DNA from: Altererythrobacter sp. CAU 1644
Lineage (GTDB): Bacteria; Pseudomonadota; Alphaproteobacteria; Sphingomonadales; Sphingomonadaceae
Length of the DNA stretch: 64,000 nucleotides
NCBI RefSeq assembly: GCF_029623755.1
Contig: NZ_CP121106.1
Location: 1,251,001 to 1,315,000, forward strand
Reading direction: 5' to 3'
The notes beneath the pieces were generated by a model. That model did not search any database, had not been told where the DNA came from, and saw only the letters and a list, made by a program, of their open reading frames with translations. A program made the translations under genes and the position numbers. Every line of letters begins with the position of its first letter. Positions within the stretch are counted from its first letter, which is position 1. Of this stretch, positions 44,350 to 53,419 are shown in pieces.

Positions 44350-46758
44350 CTAGCTGCCGCTGTCGTCCTTGCCGTCCGCTCCCCCGCCGGTGTCGGCCTT
44401 CGGCTCCTCGGGCTTGGGCGGGGATTTCTTCGCGGCGGGCTTCTTCTTCGAAGTTGCCTTTCGCTTGGGCGCGGCTTTCGGCGGTGCGGGCGTCAGTTCG
44501 AAGTTCGGTTTGCCGTCCTTGACGCTGACATGGACCTCGCCGCCGTCGGCGAGCTTGCCGAACAGCAATTCCTCGGCCAGCGGCTGCTTGATCTTCTCCT
44601 GGATCAAGCGTGCCATCGGCCGCGCGCCATAGAGCCTGTCGTAACCCTTGTCGGCGAGCCAGTTTCGCGCATCCTTGTCGAACTGGATGTGGACGTTCTG
44701 CTCGGCCAGCTGCAGTTCAAGCTGCAGGATGAACTTGTCGACCACGCGGGCGACCGTGCTCTTGCCGAGATAGGCGAAGGGCACGATCGCATCGAGACGG
44801 TTGCGAAATTCCGGGGTGAACATCTTCTTCACCGCTTCTTCCTGGGCGTCTTCCTTGCTCACGTCGCCGAACCCGATCCCCTGGCGGGCCATGTCCGCGG
44901 CGCCGGCATTGGTCGTCATGATCAGCACGACATTGCGGAAGTCGACCGTCTTGCCGTGGTGGTCGGTCAGGCGGCCATTATCCATCACCTGCAGCAGGAT
45001 GTTGAACAGGTCAGGGTGCGCCTTCTCGATCTCGTCGAGCAGAAGCACGCAATGCGGATTCTGATCAACCGCATCGGTTAAAAGACCACCCTGATCATAA
45101 CCAACATAGCCCGGAGGCGCGCCGATCAGGCGCGAAACGCTGTGACGTTCCATATACTCTGACATGTCGAACCGCTTGAGCTCGATGCCCATGATCGATG
45201 CAAGCTGGCGGGCGACCTCGGTCTTGCCGACTCCGGTCGGGCCGGAGAACAGGAACGAACCGATCGGCTTGTCCGGATCGCGCAGTCCCGCACGCGACAG
45301 CTTCATCGCGGTCGAGAGGCGATGGATTGCCTCGTCCTGGCCGAAAACGACGTGCTTGAGGTCGCGTTCGAGATTTTCGAGCGCCTTCTTGTCGTCCTTG
45401 CTGACCGATTTCGGCGGAATCCGCGCCATGGTCGCGATCACCGCCTCGATTTCCTTCGAGGTGATCTTCTTCTTCCGGCGGCTGGGCGGGACCAGCATCT
45501 GCATCGCGCCGACCTCGTCGATGACGTCGATCGCCTTGTCGGGCAGCTTGCGATCATTGATGTAGCGAGCCGAAAGTTCGACCGCGGTCTTGATCGCATC
45601 GGGCGTGTACTTCACCTTGTGGTGATCTTCGAAGGCACTGCGCAGGCCCTTGAGAATCTTGATCGTATCTTCGACGGTCGGTTCGTTGACGTCGATCTTC
45701 TGGAACCGCCGCAGAAGGGCGCGATCCTTCTCGAAGTGGTTGCGGAATTCCTTGTAGGTGGTCGATCCGATGCACCGGATCGTCCCGCCCGACAGGGCGG
45801 GCTTCAAGAGGTTCGAGGCATCCATCGCCCCGCCGCTGGTCGCACCTGCGCCGATCACGGTGTGAATCTCGTCGATGAACAGGATCGCCTCGGGCATGCC
45901 CTCGAGTTCGTTGACGACCTGCTTGAGCCGCTCCTCGAAATCGCCGCGATAGCGCGTACCGGCCAGCAGCGCGCCCATGTCGAGCGAGTAGATCACCGCG
46001 TCGGTGAGAACGTCGGGGACCTCGCCCTCGACGATCTTGCGTGCCAGGCCTTCGGCGATGGCGGTCTTGCCGACGCCGGGATCGCCCACATAGAGCGGGT
46101 TGTTCTTGCTGCGGCGGCACAGAATTTGGATCGTGCGATCGACTTCGGGACCGCGACCGATCAGTGGATCAACCTTGCCGGCTTCGGCCTTGGCATTGAG
46201 GTTTACCGTGAACTGGTCGAGCGCGGTTTCCTTCTTGTTGCCGCCTTCTTTCGCCTGGTCCGATCCATCGGCTTGCGGATCTTCGGCGCCCTGCGGAGGC
46301 TTTGATTCCAGCTGGCGCCCACCCTTGCCGATGCCGTGGCTGATATAGCTCACCGCATCGAGCCGGCTCATGTCCTGCTGCTGGAGGAAATAGACCGCAT
46401 AGCTGTCGCGCTCGGAGAACAGCGCAACCAGCACATTCGCCCCGGTAACCGTGTCCTTGCCGGAAGACTGGACATGCAGGATGGCGCGCTGGATCACCCG
46501 CTGGAAGCCGGCCGTGGGTTGCGGATCGGCGCCGTCCTCGGTCTTCAAGGACTGGTATTCCTGGTCGAGATACTGCTTCACGACCTCGCCCAGTTCGGCA
46601 AGGTCGACGCCGCAGGCGGCCATGACTTGCGCCGCATCCTCGTCATCGATCAACGCGAGCAGCAAGTGCTCGAGCGTGGCATATTCGTGTCGACGCTCCG
46701 ACGCATTGGCGAGTGCGTTGTGCAGCGTTCTTTCGAGGTTCTGGGCGAAACTTGGCAT
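44350..46758 (-). CDS. clpA: ATP-dependent Clp protease ATP-binding subunit ClpA
   Basis: An 802-residue unfoldase starting MPSFAQNLERTLHNALANAS. It has a double Clp N-terminal domain, the first AAA+ module with GDPGVGKTA near 221, the second with GPTGVGKTE near 495, and a ClpP-binding IGFGD loop around 625. It feeds substrates into ClpP. The C-terminus carries an extra tail of about 50 residues rich in lysine, proline and alanine, then acidic, which the E. coli protein (758 residues) lacks. No clpS is found upstream; a DUF1192 gene is there instead. Confidence 0.95.
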   Translation of the reverse strand: MPSFAQNLERTLHNALANASERRHEYATLEHLLLALIDDEDAAQVMAACGVDLAELGEVVKQYLDQEYQSLKTEDGADPQPTAGFQRVIQRAILHVQSSGKDTVTGANVLVALFSERDSYAVYFLQQQDMSRLDAVSYISHGIGKGGRQLESKPPQGAEDPQADGSDQAKEGGNKKETALDQFTVNLNAKAEAGKVDPLIGRGPEVDRTIQILCRRSKNNPLYVGDPGVGKTAIAEGLARKIVEGEVPDVLTDAVIYSLDMGALLAGTRYRGDFEERLKQVVNELEGMPEAILFIDEIHTVIGAGATSGGAMDASNLLKPALSGGTIRCIGSTTYKEFRNHFEKDRALLRRFQKIDVNEPTVEDTIKILKGLRSAFEDHHKVKYTPDAIKTAVELSARYINDRKLPDKAIDVIDEVGAMQMLVPPSRRKKKITSKEIEAVIATMARIPPKSVSKDDKKALENLERDLKHVVFGQDEAIHRLSTAMKLSRAGLRDPDKPIGSFLFSGPTGVGKTEVARQLASIMGIELKRFDMSEYMERHSVSRLIGAPPGYVGYDQGGLLTDAVDQNPHCVLLLDEIEKAHPDLFNILLQVMDNGRLTDHHGKTVDFRNVVLIMTTNAGAADMARQGIGFGDVSKEDAQEEAVKKMFTPEFRNRLDAIVPFAYLGKSTVARVVDKFILQLELQLAEQNVHIQFDKDARNWLADKGYDRLYGARPMARLIQEKIKQPLAEELLFGKLADGGEVHVSVKDGKPNFELTPAPPKAAPKRKATSKKKPAAKKSPPKPEEPKADTGGGADGKDDSGS

Positions 46759-46848
46759 CTGCTGGTCTCTCTCGGCCTTTCTAACCGGGCTTACATCTAA
46801 CTAACCGCATAGGCGCGACCCATCCCTTGCGGGAGAGTATGAGCAGTT

Positions 46849-46860
46849 ATGGTTAACCAT
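46849..46860. promoter_or_regulatory. palindromic CtrA-like motif upstream of clpA
   Basis: ATGGTTAACCAT is a perfect 12-bp palindrome giving the extended CtrA half-site TTAACCAT on both strands, about 90 bp upstream of the clpA start. CtrA is the cell-cycle response regulator of alphaproteobacteria. Regulation of clpA by it is inference. Confidence 0.4.
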
Positions 46861-46916
46861 TCCTATATGGCTGCATCTATATGGGGACGCCTCGGAAAGG
46901 TTGCGAGGCCGCGGCT

Positions 46917-47120
46917 TCACGAACTCGGCTTCCTGAACAGCGCGTCGGCGGCGCTCCGGTGCGCCTCGACCTTCATCCGGTGACTATCGACTCTGGCGAT
47001 TTCCGCCTTGAGCAGCGCGATCCGCTCTTCCAACTCGTCCTGCGAATAAGGTGACAGATCCTCGCCAGCGAGCTTGCTCGCGGCATCCCCTTTGGGGCGG
47101 GGGCGGTCGTCTTCTTCCAT
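46917..47120 (-). CDS. DUF1192 family small protein
   Basis: A 67-residue acidic protein with a central coiled-coil helix LEERIALLKAEIARVDSH, the hallmark of DUF1192, ending in a short conserved tail with ALFRKP. The family is restricted to alphaproteobacteria and of unknown function. It is divergent from the quinone oxidoreductase and lies upstream of clpA with 158 bp between, so it has its own leader or shares a weak promoter. Confidence 0.75.
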   Translation of the reverse strand: MEEDDRPRPKGDAASKLAGEDLSPYSQDELEERIALLKAEIARVDSHRMKVEAHRSAADALFRKPSS

Positions 47121-47246
47121 TGCTGCTACAATCGCAAGCGAGCCGCCTTGCTGTCAATCCGGGCAAAGGCTAGGTGCGCGGACAGATGGGGATTTCCTTC
47201 CCCTTGCGTCGCAAATGCAACGCTTCGAGGGTGGCACGGAGTGGAT

Positions 47247-48257
47247 ATGGCGGAAGTATTGACCAAGACGATGCAGGCGATCGGCTTCGAAGCGCCCGGT
47301 GGGCCCGAGGTCCTGTCGCTGGGCGAAGCAGAAATTCCGGAGCCCGGACCGACCGATGTTCTGATCCGCGTTGCCTATGCCGGGGTCAACCGGCCTGACT
47401 GCATCCAGCGCGCCGGCCACTATCCCGCACCTCTTGGAGCTTCGCCTATTCTCGGGCTGGAGGTCGCGGGCGAAGTGGTCGCGGTGGGCGAAGATGTTCC
47501 GCGCGAGCTGATCGGACAGGAAGTTGCGGCGCTGACGCCCGGTGGCGGCTACGCCGAATTCTGCCGGGCGCCCTGGGGCCACTGCCTGCCGGTGCCGGAG
47601 GGCATGCCGCTCAAGGAAGCGGCGGCGCTCCCCGAAACGCTCTTTACTGTGTGGCATAATGTGTTCGAGCGCGGGATGGCAGCGGAAGGCGACCGACTGC
47701 TCGTCCATGGCGGCACCAGCGGTATCGGCACCATGGCGGTCATGCTAAGCAAAGCCTTCGGGCTCGAGGTGATCGTGACCTGCGGCGATGAGGCCAAATG
47801 CTCGGCGGCACGGCAATTGGGCGCGGACCTCGCCATCAATTACCGCGAGCGGGATTTCGTCGAGGCGATCAAGGGATACACCGGCGGCAAAGGCGTTAAT
47901 GTCGTGCTCGACATGGTTTCGGGCGATTACGTCGCGCGCAACCTCAAGTGCCTTGCCGAGGACGGGCGGCATGTGACCATCGCGGTGCTTGGCGGCCCCA
48001 CGGCGGAACTCAACATGGGTTTCGTCATGATGCGCCGTTTGACGTTGACCGGTTCAACCCTCCGCCCACGCTCCGACGCGTTCAAGACCGCACTGGCCGA
48101 TGAAATTGCGCAGCATGCCTGGCCCCTGTTCACCTCGCGAGAGCTCAAGCCGGTGATGGACCGGACCTTTCCGCTCGCCGAAGCTGCTGCAGCCCATGCG
48201 CGGATGGAGGCGGGCGAACATATCGGCAAGATTGTGCTGGAGGTTACGCCACTATGA
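47247..48257 (+). CDS. NAD(P)H-quinone oxidoreductase, zinc-independent MDR family
   Basis: A 336-residue protein starting MAEVLTKTMQAIGFEAPGG behind a GGAG site. The N-terminal GroES-like domain has AYAGVNRPDCIQRAGHYP. The Rossmann motif LLVHGGTSGIGTMAV lies in the middle, and a KIVLEV strand ends it. The PIG3-like quinone oxidoreductases of this type reduce quinones with NADPH. The stop overlaps the downstream glutathione transferase start (ATGA), which suggests joint detoxification. Confidence 0.9.
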   Translation: MAEVLTKTMQAIGFEAPGGPEVLSLGEAEIPEPGPTDVLIRVAYAGVNRPDCIQRAGHYPAPLGASPILGLEVAGEVVAVGEDVPRELIGQEVAALTPGGGYAEFCRAPWGHCLPVPEGMPLKEAAALPETLFTVWHNVFERGMAAEGDRLLVHGGTSGIGTMAVMLSKAFGLEVIVTCGDEAKCSAARQLGADLAINYRERDFVEAIKGYTGGKGVNVVLDMVSGDYVARNLKCLAEDGRHVTIAVLGGPTAELNMGFVMMRRLTLTGSTLRPRSDAFKTALADEIAQHAWPLFTSRELKPVMDRTFPLAEAAAAHARMEAGEHIGKIVLEVTPL

Positions 48258-48880
48258 CCGAAACCTACACGCTCCATGAAGATCCGCGCAGCGGCAATTG
48301 CTACAAGATCAAGCTGACCGCGGCGCTGCTCGGCATCCCGCTGGCGATCCAGCAGTATGACATCATGCGCGGCGAAACCCGCACTCCTGAATTCCTCGCC
48401 AGTATCAATCCCAATGGACGCATTCCGGTGCTCCAGATCACCGATGGCGAAGAGCGTTTCCTGCCCGAGAGCAATGCCGCCTGCTGGTATCTGGCGAGCG
48501 GCAGCCAATTGATTCCCGGCGACCGGTACGAGCAGGCCAACATGCTGCGCTGGATGTTCTTCGAACAGTACAATCACGAACCCAATGTCGCGACGCTGCG
48601 GTTCTGGCTCTATTTCGTCGGCGAGGCCAATCTCAGCAAGGAACAACGTGGCCTGATCATGGCCAAGAGAGTGGCGGGCGAGGCGGCGCTGCAATTGATG
48701 GACCAACACCTCGCGACCCGCGATTTCATGGCGTACGGCGCGGTCACGCTCGCCGACATTGCGCTGTTCGCATACACCCATGTCGCAGAAGAGGGCGGCT
48801 TCGGGCTGGGGGACTACCCGAACATCCGAAGCTGGATCGCACGGATCGAGGCGCTGCCCAATTTCGTGCCGATGGCGTAA
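48254..48880 (+). CDS. glutathione S-transferase family protein
   Basis: A 208-residue protein. The thioredoxin-like N-terminal domain has HEDPRSGNCYKIKLTA (catalytic-side serine/cysteine region), SINPNGRIPVL and the ES pair in LPESNAACWYL. The helical C-terminal domain includes the AYGAVTLADIALFAY motif with the conserved aspartate. It couples glutathione to electrophiles; the substrate is unknown. It is co-translated with the quinone oxidoreductase and ends in a strong terminator. Confidence 0.92.
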   Translation: MTETYTLHEDPRSGNCYKIKLTAALLGIPLAIQQYDIMRGETRTPEFLASINPNGRIPVLQITDGEERFLPESNAACWYLASGSQLIPGDRYEQANMLRWMFFEQYNHEPNVATLRFWLYFVGEANLSKEQRGLIMAKRVAGEAALQLMDQHLATRDFMAYGAVTLADIALFAYTHVAEEGGFGLGDYPNIRSWIARIEALPNFVPMA

Positions 48881-48924
48881 CGCTTGCCGAATCCTGCGGC
48901 TTGCCCTATCTACTCTCGTGCAAC

Positions 48925-48956
48925 GGCCGCTCCGAAAGGGGCGGCCCTTCTATTTT
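48925..48956 (+). terminator. intrinsic terminator after the glutathione transferase gene
   Basis: GGCCGCTCC-GAAA-GGGGCGGCC, a 9-pair stem with a stable GAAA loop, followed by CTTCTATTTT. It lies 45 bp after the stop and just before the trcR ribosome-binding site, so it could also attenuate read-through into trcR. Confidence 0.85.
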
Positions 48957-48970
48957 GAACGGAGTTTTCC

Positions 48971-49711
48971 ATGGCCCAAGGTGCCAAAGATCAGCCCACC
49001 CCGCTGATGCCCCACGCCACCGCCACCTGGCTGGTCGACAATACCGCGCTCTCCTTCGAGCAGATCGCCGAATTCTGCGGCCTGCATATTCTCGAAGTGC
49101 AGGCGATGGCCGATGACCTTGCGGGCAGCAAGTACACCGGGCGCGACCCGGTCCATTCGGGCGAGCTGACGCAGGAAGAGATCGAGCGTGGGCAGGCCGA
49201 CGTCGAATATCGCCTCAAGATGCAGAAGGCCCCAGTCGAGGTGACCCGCACCAAGGGGCCGCGCTACACTCCGGTGTCGAAGCGCCAGGACAAGCCCGAT
49301 GGCATTGCCTGGATCCTGCGCAGCCACCCCGAAGTGTCCGACGCGCAGATTTCCAAGCTGATCGGCACGACCCGCAACACCATCACCGCGATCCGCGAAC
49401 GGACCCACTGGAACATCCAGAACATCCAGCCCAAGGATCCCGTCACCCTCGGCCTGTGCTCGCAGCGCGAGCTCGACGCCGTCGTTGCCAAGGCCGCCAA
49501 GCGCGCCGGCATTACCGAAGGCGAAGTGGTTGCGGGCGACGACCGCAGCGACAAGGAGAAGCTGATCGAGGAACTTCGCGCCGAGCGCGATGCCAACGAG
49601 AAGGCTGCCTCCGAAGCTGCGCAGGAAGCCGAGGCCGAGGCCTGGCTGGCCGCTCGCCGCGAGGCTGAGCAGGCCGAGCTTGGCGTCGAGGGCCCCGAAG
49701 CCGACGCCTAA
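48971..49711 (+). CDS. trcR: cell-cycle transcriptional regulator TrcR (DUF1013)
   Basis: A 246-residue protein. Residues 12 to about 60 hold a helix-turn-helix-like start (ATWLVDNTALSFEQIAEFCGLHILEVQ), the middle has DKPDGIAWILRSHPEVSDAQISKLIGTTRNTI, and the end is a charged coiled coil rich in glutamate and alanine. This is the DUF1013 family, found only in alphaproteobacteria. The Caulobacter member is described as a cell-cycle regulator that associates with RNA polymerase. A good GGAG site follows the terminator. Confidence 0.93.
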   Translation: MAQGAKDQPTPLMPHATATWLVDNTALSFEQIAEFCGLHILEVQAMADDLAGSKYTGRDPVHSGELTQEEIERGQADVEYRLKMQKAPVEVTRTKGPRYTPVSKRQDKPDGIAWILRSHPEVSDAQISKLIGTTRNTITAIRERTHWNIQNIQPKDPVTLGLCSQRELDAVVAKAAKRAGITEGEVVAGDDRSDKEKLIEELRAERDANEKAASEAAQEAEAEAWLAARREAEQAELGVEGPEADA

Positions 49712-49770
49712 GCGCCGTGTAGCGCGGCTTTTTCCTTGTCTAGCCGGTTGGCTTGCGCCATTCGATTGAC

Positions 49771-51444
49771 ATGGATGTCAGTAGGTCGCGCTATCACCAC
49801 CCAACACCCTGGGACACGCAGTTCGAGGCGCTGAGCCTGCCCGAGATGTTCGCGCGCACCACCGTGCGCCGCGGCGCGGCCCCGCTGCTGCATTTCCTGG
49901 GGCGCGAATATTCCTACGCCGAGCTCTACGCGGATGCGCAGCGCTTCGCCTCGCACCTGGCCGCCCGCGGGATTGCCAAGGGCGACCGCGTCGGCCTGTT
50001 CCTCCCCAACGTCCCGATCTATGTCGCCGCCTATTACGGGGCGATGATGGCGGGCGCGATCGTCGTCAATTTCTCGCCGCTCTATACTGTCGACGAACTG
50101 TCGCAGCAGGTGGCGGATTCGGGGACGCGATTGCTGGTGACGGTCGACGTGCCCGAGCTTTACGGCACCGCCGAGAAGGTCCTGCGCGGCTCGGCGCTCG
50201 AAACGCTGGTGGTGGGCGAACTCGCTGCCATGCTGCCGACCGCAAAGCGCGTGGCAATGAAGATCTTCGCGCGCAGCAAGATCGCCAAGGTCGCATATGG
50301 CAGTGACATACTGCGCTGGAGCGAGCTGGTTTCGGGTGCGGGCGAGCCGCCTAAGCTCGCCATTGATCCCAACGAGGTTGCGCTGCTGCAATACACGGGC
50401 GGCACCACGGGCACGCCCAAGGGCGCGATGCTGAGCCACGCCAATCTCTCGATCAATGCGCAGCAGGTGTGCGGCATCAATCCCTTCGGCGACGCTGAGA
50501 ACGAAGTGTTCATGGGCGCACTGCCGATGTTCCACGTCTTCGCCAACACGGCGCTGCTCAACCATGCAGTGGCAAGCGGCGCGTCGATCGCGATCGTTCC
50601 CCGCTTCGAGGCGAAGCAGGTGCTGCAGACCATCGGCAAGGAAGGCGCGACCGGCTTTCCCGGCGTGCCGACGATGTTCCAGGCGCTGCTCGACCACCCC
50701 GATCTCGACAAGACCGATCTCTCGAGCCTCAAGGTGTGCATCTCGGGCGGCGCGCCGCTGCCCGCGCCGGTGCGCGAGAAGTGGGAAGCGCGAACCGGCA
50801 CGCGGCTGGTCGAAGGATACGGACTGACCGAGAGTTCGGGCGTGGTCTCGGCCAATCCCTATGACGGCGTGCGCAAGCCCGGGACCATCGGCCAGGTCGT
50901 GGCGGGGACGGAGATCCTGCTGCTCGACAAGGAAGACCCGGCGAAACTCGCGCCCGATGGCGAACCGGGCGAACTTGCCATCCACGGCCCGCAGATCATG
51001 CAGGGCTATTGGAATCGGCCGGAAGCTTCAGCCGAAGTCTTCGTCGAGCATGGCGGCAAGCGCTACCTGCGCACCGGCGACGTCGCCGTGCAGGATGAAG
51101 ACGGCTTCCTGCAGATCGTCGACCGGATCAAGGACATGATCGCGGTCGGCGGCTTCAAGGTGTTTCCGAGCGAGGTCGAGAAGGTTTTGCTCGAACACGA
51201 AGCGGTCAAGGAGGCGCTCGTGCTCGGCCTGCCCGACACCTACCGTGGTGAGAGCGTCAACGGTTACATCACCTTGGTGCCCGATGCCGCCGTGGACGCG
51301 GAGGCGATCAAGGCCTGGGTCAATGCGCGGCTTGGCAAGCACGAGCGGCTCGAAACCCTCGGCATTCGCGACAGCCTGCCCAAGACGATGATTGGCAAGC
51401 TCGACCGCAAGGCGCTGAAGGCGGAAATCAGCGGCGAGAGCTGA
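49771..51444 (+). CDS. long-chain fatty-acid/dicarboxylate-CoA ligase
   Basis: A 557-residue adenylate-forming enzyme from ATG 49771 (an in-frame TTG at 49753 is an alternative). The AMP-binding signature YTGGTTGTPKGA lies near residue 210, GYGLTESSG near 350 and the hinge/C-terminal GGFKVFPSEVE near 470; the late PKTMIGKLDRKAL contains the catalytic lysine. It activates fatty acids as acyl-CoA, and the sequence resembles PimA-type dicarboxylate-CoA ligases. The substrate is not fixed by motif. It stands alone, ending at a shared terminator. Confidence 0.92.
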   Translation: MDVSRSRYHHPTPWDTQFEALSLPEMFARTTVRRGAAPLLHFLGREYSYAELYADAQRFASHLAARGIAKGDRVGLFLPNVPIYVAAYYGAMMAGAIVVNFSPLYTVDELSQQVADSGTRLLVTVDVPELYGTAEKVLRGSALETLVVGELAAMLPTAKRVAMKIFARSKIAKVAYGSDILRWSELVSGAGEPPKLAIDPNEVALLQYTGGTTGTPKGAMLSHANLSINAQQVCGINPFGDAENEVFMGALPMFHVFANTALLNHAVASGASIAIVPRFEAKQVLQTIGKEGATGFPGVPTMFQALLDHPDLDKTDLSSLKVCISGGAPLPAPVREKWEARTGTRLVEGYGLTESSGVVSANPYDGVRKPGTIGQVVAGTEILLLDKEDPAKLAPDGEPGELAIHGPQIMQGYWNRPEASAEVFVEHGGKRYLRTGDVAVQDEDGFLQIVDRIKDMIAVGGFKVFPSEVEKVLLEHEAVKEALVLGLPDTYRGESVNGYITLVPDAAVDAEAIKAWVNARLGKHERLETLGIRDSLPKTMIGKLDRKALKAEISGES

Positions 51445-51470
51445 CCCGCAAAAGGCCCCGCCGCACAAAT

Positions 51471-51506
51471 GAAAAGGGACGCGAGCCTTGCGGCCGCGCC
51501 CCTTTC
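51471..51506. terminator. bidirectional hairpin between acyl-CoA ligase and bactofilin
   Basis: AAAGGG-A-CGCG and CGCG-C-CCCTTT form an imperfect 10-pair stem around an 11-base loop. The convergent position suggests it stops both transcripts; on the minus strand the 3' arm ends in a T-rich stretch. Confidence 0.6.
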
Positions 51507-51529
51507 ATCCCCTCCAAGAGACTTATGCG

Positions 51530-52027
51530 CTAGCTTGCCAGCGTGAGCTTTGGCTCATCGGGCGAAGCGGGCTTGTCGCCGGTCGGCGCCGCCTGCTGCT
51601 GTTGCGGCCGCGGCGCTGCAGGAGCTGCCGCCTTGGGCGAGCTGTGCGCAAACCGGCCGTCGACGTGAGCGCCCTGTTCGATCGTCAGTGCGTCGTAATG
51701 GACGTCGCCTTCGATGCGCGCGCTCTTGAGCACGACCAGTTCCTTGGCGCGGATCGAACCGACGACCTTGCCGGCCAGGCGCGCGGTCTGCGCTTCTATA
51801 CCGCCAGAGATGATGCTGCTTTCGCCCTGGACCAGCGAAGCGCAGTGAAGATCGCCCTCGATCGAGCCATCGACGTGAAGATCGGCAGATGCGGTAATGT
51901 CGCCCTTGATGGTGACATCCGACCCGATCACGGAAAAGGTGGAATTCGAGGCGCTACGGCTGGCCATTGGTTTCTCCGGATTGGCGGCGAGCGAGTTCGG
52001 GGACTCGTCTGACTTCTTTGAGAACAT
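51530..52027 (-). CDS. bactofilin-family cytoskeletal protein
   Basis: A 165-residue protein. It begins MFSKKSDESP, resembling the membrane-targeting N-terminus of Caulobacter BacA. The bactofilin beta-helix core follows (FSVIGSDVTIKGDITASADLHVDG, GKVVGSIRAKELVVL, ARIEGDVHY), then a proline/glutamine/alanine-rich tail. Bactofilins polymerise without nucleotide and recruit wall enzymes. This start overlaps the upstream M23 gene by 74 bp; an alternative ATG at 51967 has a better-spaced GGAG site but loses the MFSK motif. The overlap implies coupled expression with the peptidase. Confidence 0.88.
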   Translation of the reverse strand: MFSKKSDESPNSLAANPEKPMASRSASNSTFSVIGSDVTIKGDITASADLHVDGSIEGDLHCASLVQGESSIISGGIEAQTARLAGKVVGSIRAKELVVLKSARIEGDVHYDALTIEQGAHVDGRFAHSSPKAAAPAAPRPQQQQAAPTGDKPASPDEPKLTLAS

Positions 52028-53135
52028 CGGGTGCGGTCTCCAGGAAGGGGCGCGGATTGACCGCGCGATCATTGATGCGCACCTCGAAGTGGAGGTGCGG
52101 TCCGGTCGAACGACCGGTGCTTCCGATAGCGCCGATGATGTCACCTGCGGCGACAGACTGCCCCACTCGGGTACGGAACTTGGACATGTGGGCGTAGCGG
52201 GTCATCAGGCCATTGCCATGGCTCACCTCGACGACATTGCCATAACCCGACTTGCGGCCGACGAAGGTTACGCGGCCCTTGGAGGCGGCGTAGATCGGCG
52301 CACCGATCGGTCCCTTGAAGTCGAGGCCGTTATGCATCGCGGCACGACCGGTGAAGGGATCGCGGCGATAGCCGTAGCTCGAAGTCACCATCGGAGCCTC
52401 GGCCGGGAGGACTTGCGGAATCCCGTCGAGCCCGCGCTCGAGAGCCGCCATGCGGGCCAGGCTAAGCCCAAGCCGTTCGAAGCGCGGATCGATCGAGCCA
52501 TCGCGGCCGGTTGCAAGGACTTCGAGCGGACCACCCATCGCCTGGCGTTCGGCATTGCGGACGATGGTACGCGGGTCGAGCCCGAGCTTGCGAATTGCGT
52601 TTTCCGCGCGCTTGGAGCGGCGGTCGGCATAACGGGTCAGACGCTCGACGAAGGCAAGCTGGCGCGCTTCGATTTCGGCGAGGCCGCGAGCCTGCGGCAG
52701 CAGCGCGCCGACCTTCTCGACCGTCTCGGTTGCCTGTCCGGTAGAATCGCTGACCGTATCGTCATTGCGAATGTCGTCGGGCAGCATCGGTACGGTCGCT
52801 TCGAGGAATTCCTGCCGCTTGATCAGGTCCTGCTTCACGCCCTCGAGGTCGTTGCCATAGGCATCGAGCCGCTCTTGCGCAGTCGCTACCCGCGCTTCGC
52901 GCACGAGCAGCGAGCTGCGATCGGCATCGGCGCGATACTTCGACCACGCCATGGCGCCCATCGACAGCGTCCAGCCGACCAGCAGCGCGACTACGAGCGC
53001 AGCTGCGCCCATCTGGACGCGCGATGATATCTTGATGAAGCGAACTTGACCCTGTGATCGCATGAAAAATTCGCGATCCGGGAAATGTTCGCGCAAGCGG
53101 TTCCCCCACCCGCCAGCAGAAATTCTCTGAAGCAA
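51954..53135 (-). CDS. M23-family peptidoglycan endopeptidase coupled to bactofilin
   Basis: A 393-residue protein from a TTG behind AGGGG (MLQRISAGGWGNRLREHFPDR). Residues about 35-65 form one transmembrane helix, then a coiled-coil region, and the C-terminal LytM domain has MHNGLDFKG and GPHLHFEVR with the zinc ligands intact. It resembles LmdC-type peptidases that work with bactofilin in stalked and budding alphaproteobacteria, and the bactofilin gene overlaps its 3' end. An internal ATG at 53063 would remove a conserved FPDREFFMRS segment. Confidence 0.87.
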   Translation of the reverse strand: MLQRISAGGWGNRLREHFPDREFFMRSQGQVRFIKISSRVQMGAAALVVALLVGWTLSMGAMAWSKYRADADRSSLLVREARVATAQERLDAYGNDLEGVKQDLIKRQEFLEATVPMLPDDIRNDDTVSDSTGQATETVEKVGALLPQARGLAEIEARQLAFVERLTRYADRRSKRAENAIRKLGLDPRTIVRNAERQAMGGPLEVLATGRDGSIDPRFERLGLSLARMAALERGLDGIPQVLPAEAPMVTSSYGYRRDPFTGRAAMHNGLDFKGPIGAPIYAASKGRVTFVGRKSGYGNVVEVSHGNGLMTRYAHMSKFRTRVGQSVAAGDIIGAIGSTGRSTGPHLHFEVRINDRAVNPRPFLETAPDVLKEVRRVPELARRQSGETNGQP

Positions 53136-53419
53136 AGCGACCCCTCTCGACTGTGTCCGTCGTTTTTGACCCAGGGGAGCGCTAACACCGGAAAGATGAG
53201 GATGTCGAATCTGTACAGTTCTGGAAGGGTCGAATGGGGGGAGTCGCACGATGAGCCGTTTAACTCCGTTGAAAGATTAATGTTTGGGCGGGAACGATTC
53301 ACCTTGTCGCGTGTTGCCGCGACCCCTGATCGGGGGACAATCCTTGCTAGTCGATTCGCAAGAATTCCCATCGGATTCGCCGCCTGACAGCCAAGGGCGA
53401 GGCTGCTAAGGCATTGCGA

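Noticed and set aside
53300..53345. The CCCC-TGAT-CGGGG hairpin before proA, considered as a terminator or riboswitch part
   Set aside because: A 4-bp stem with no T-run and no surrounding conserved leader elements.
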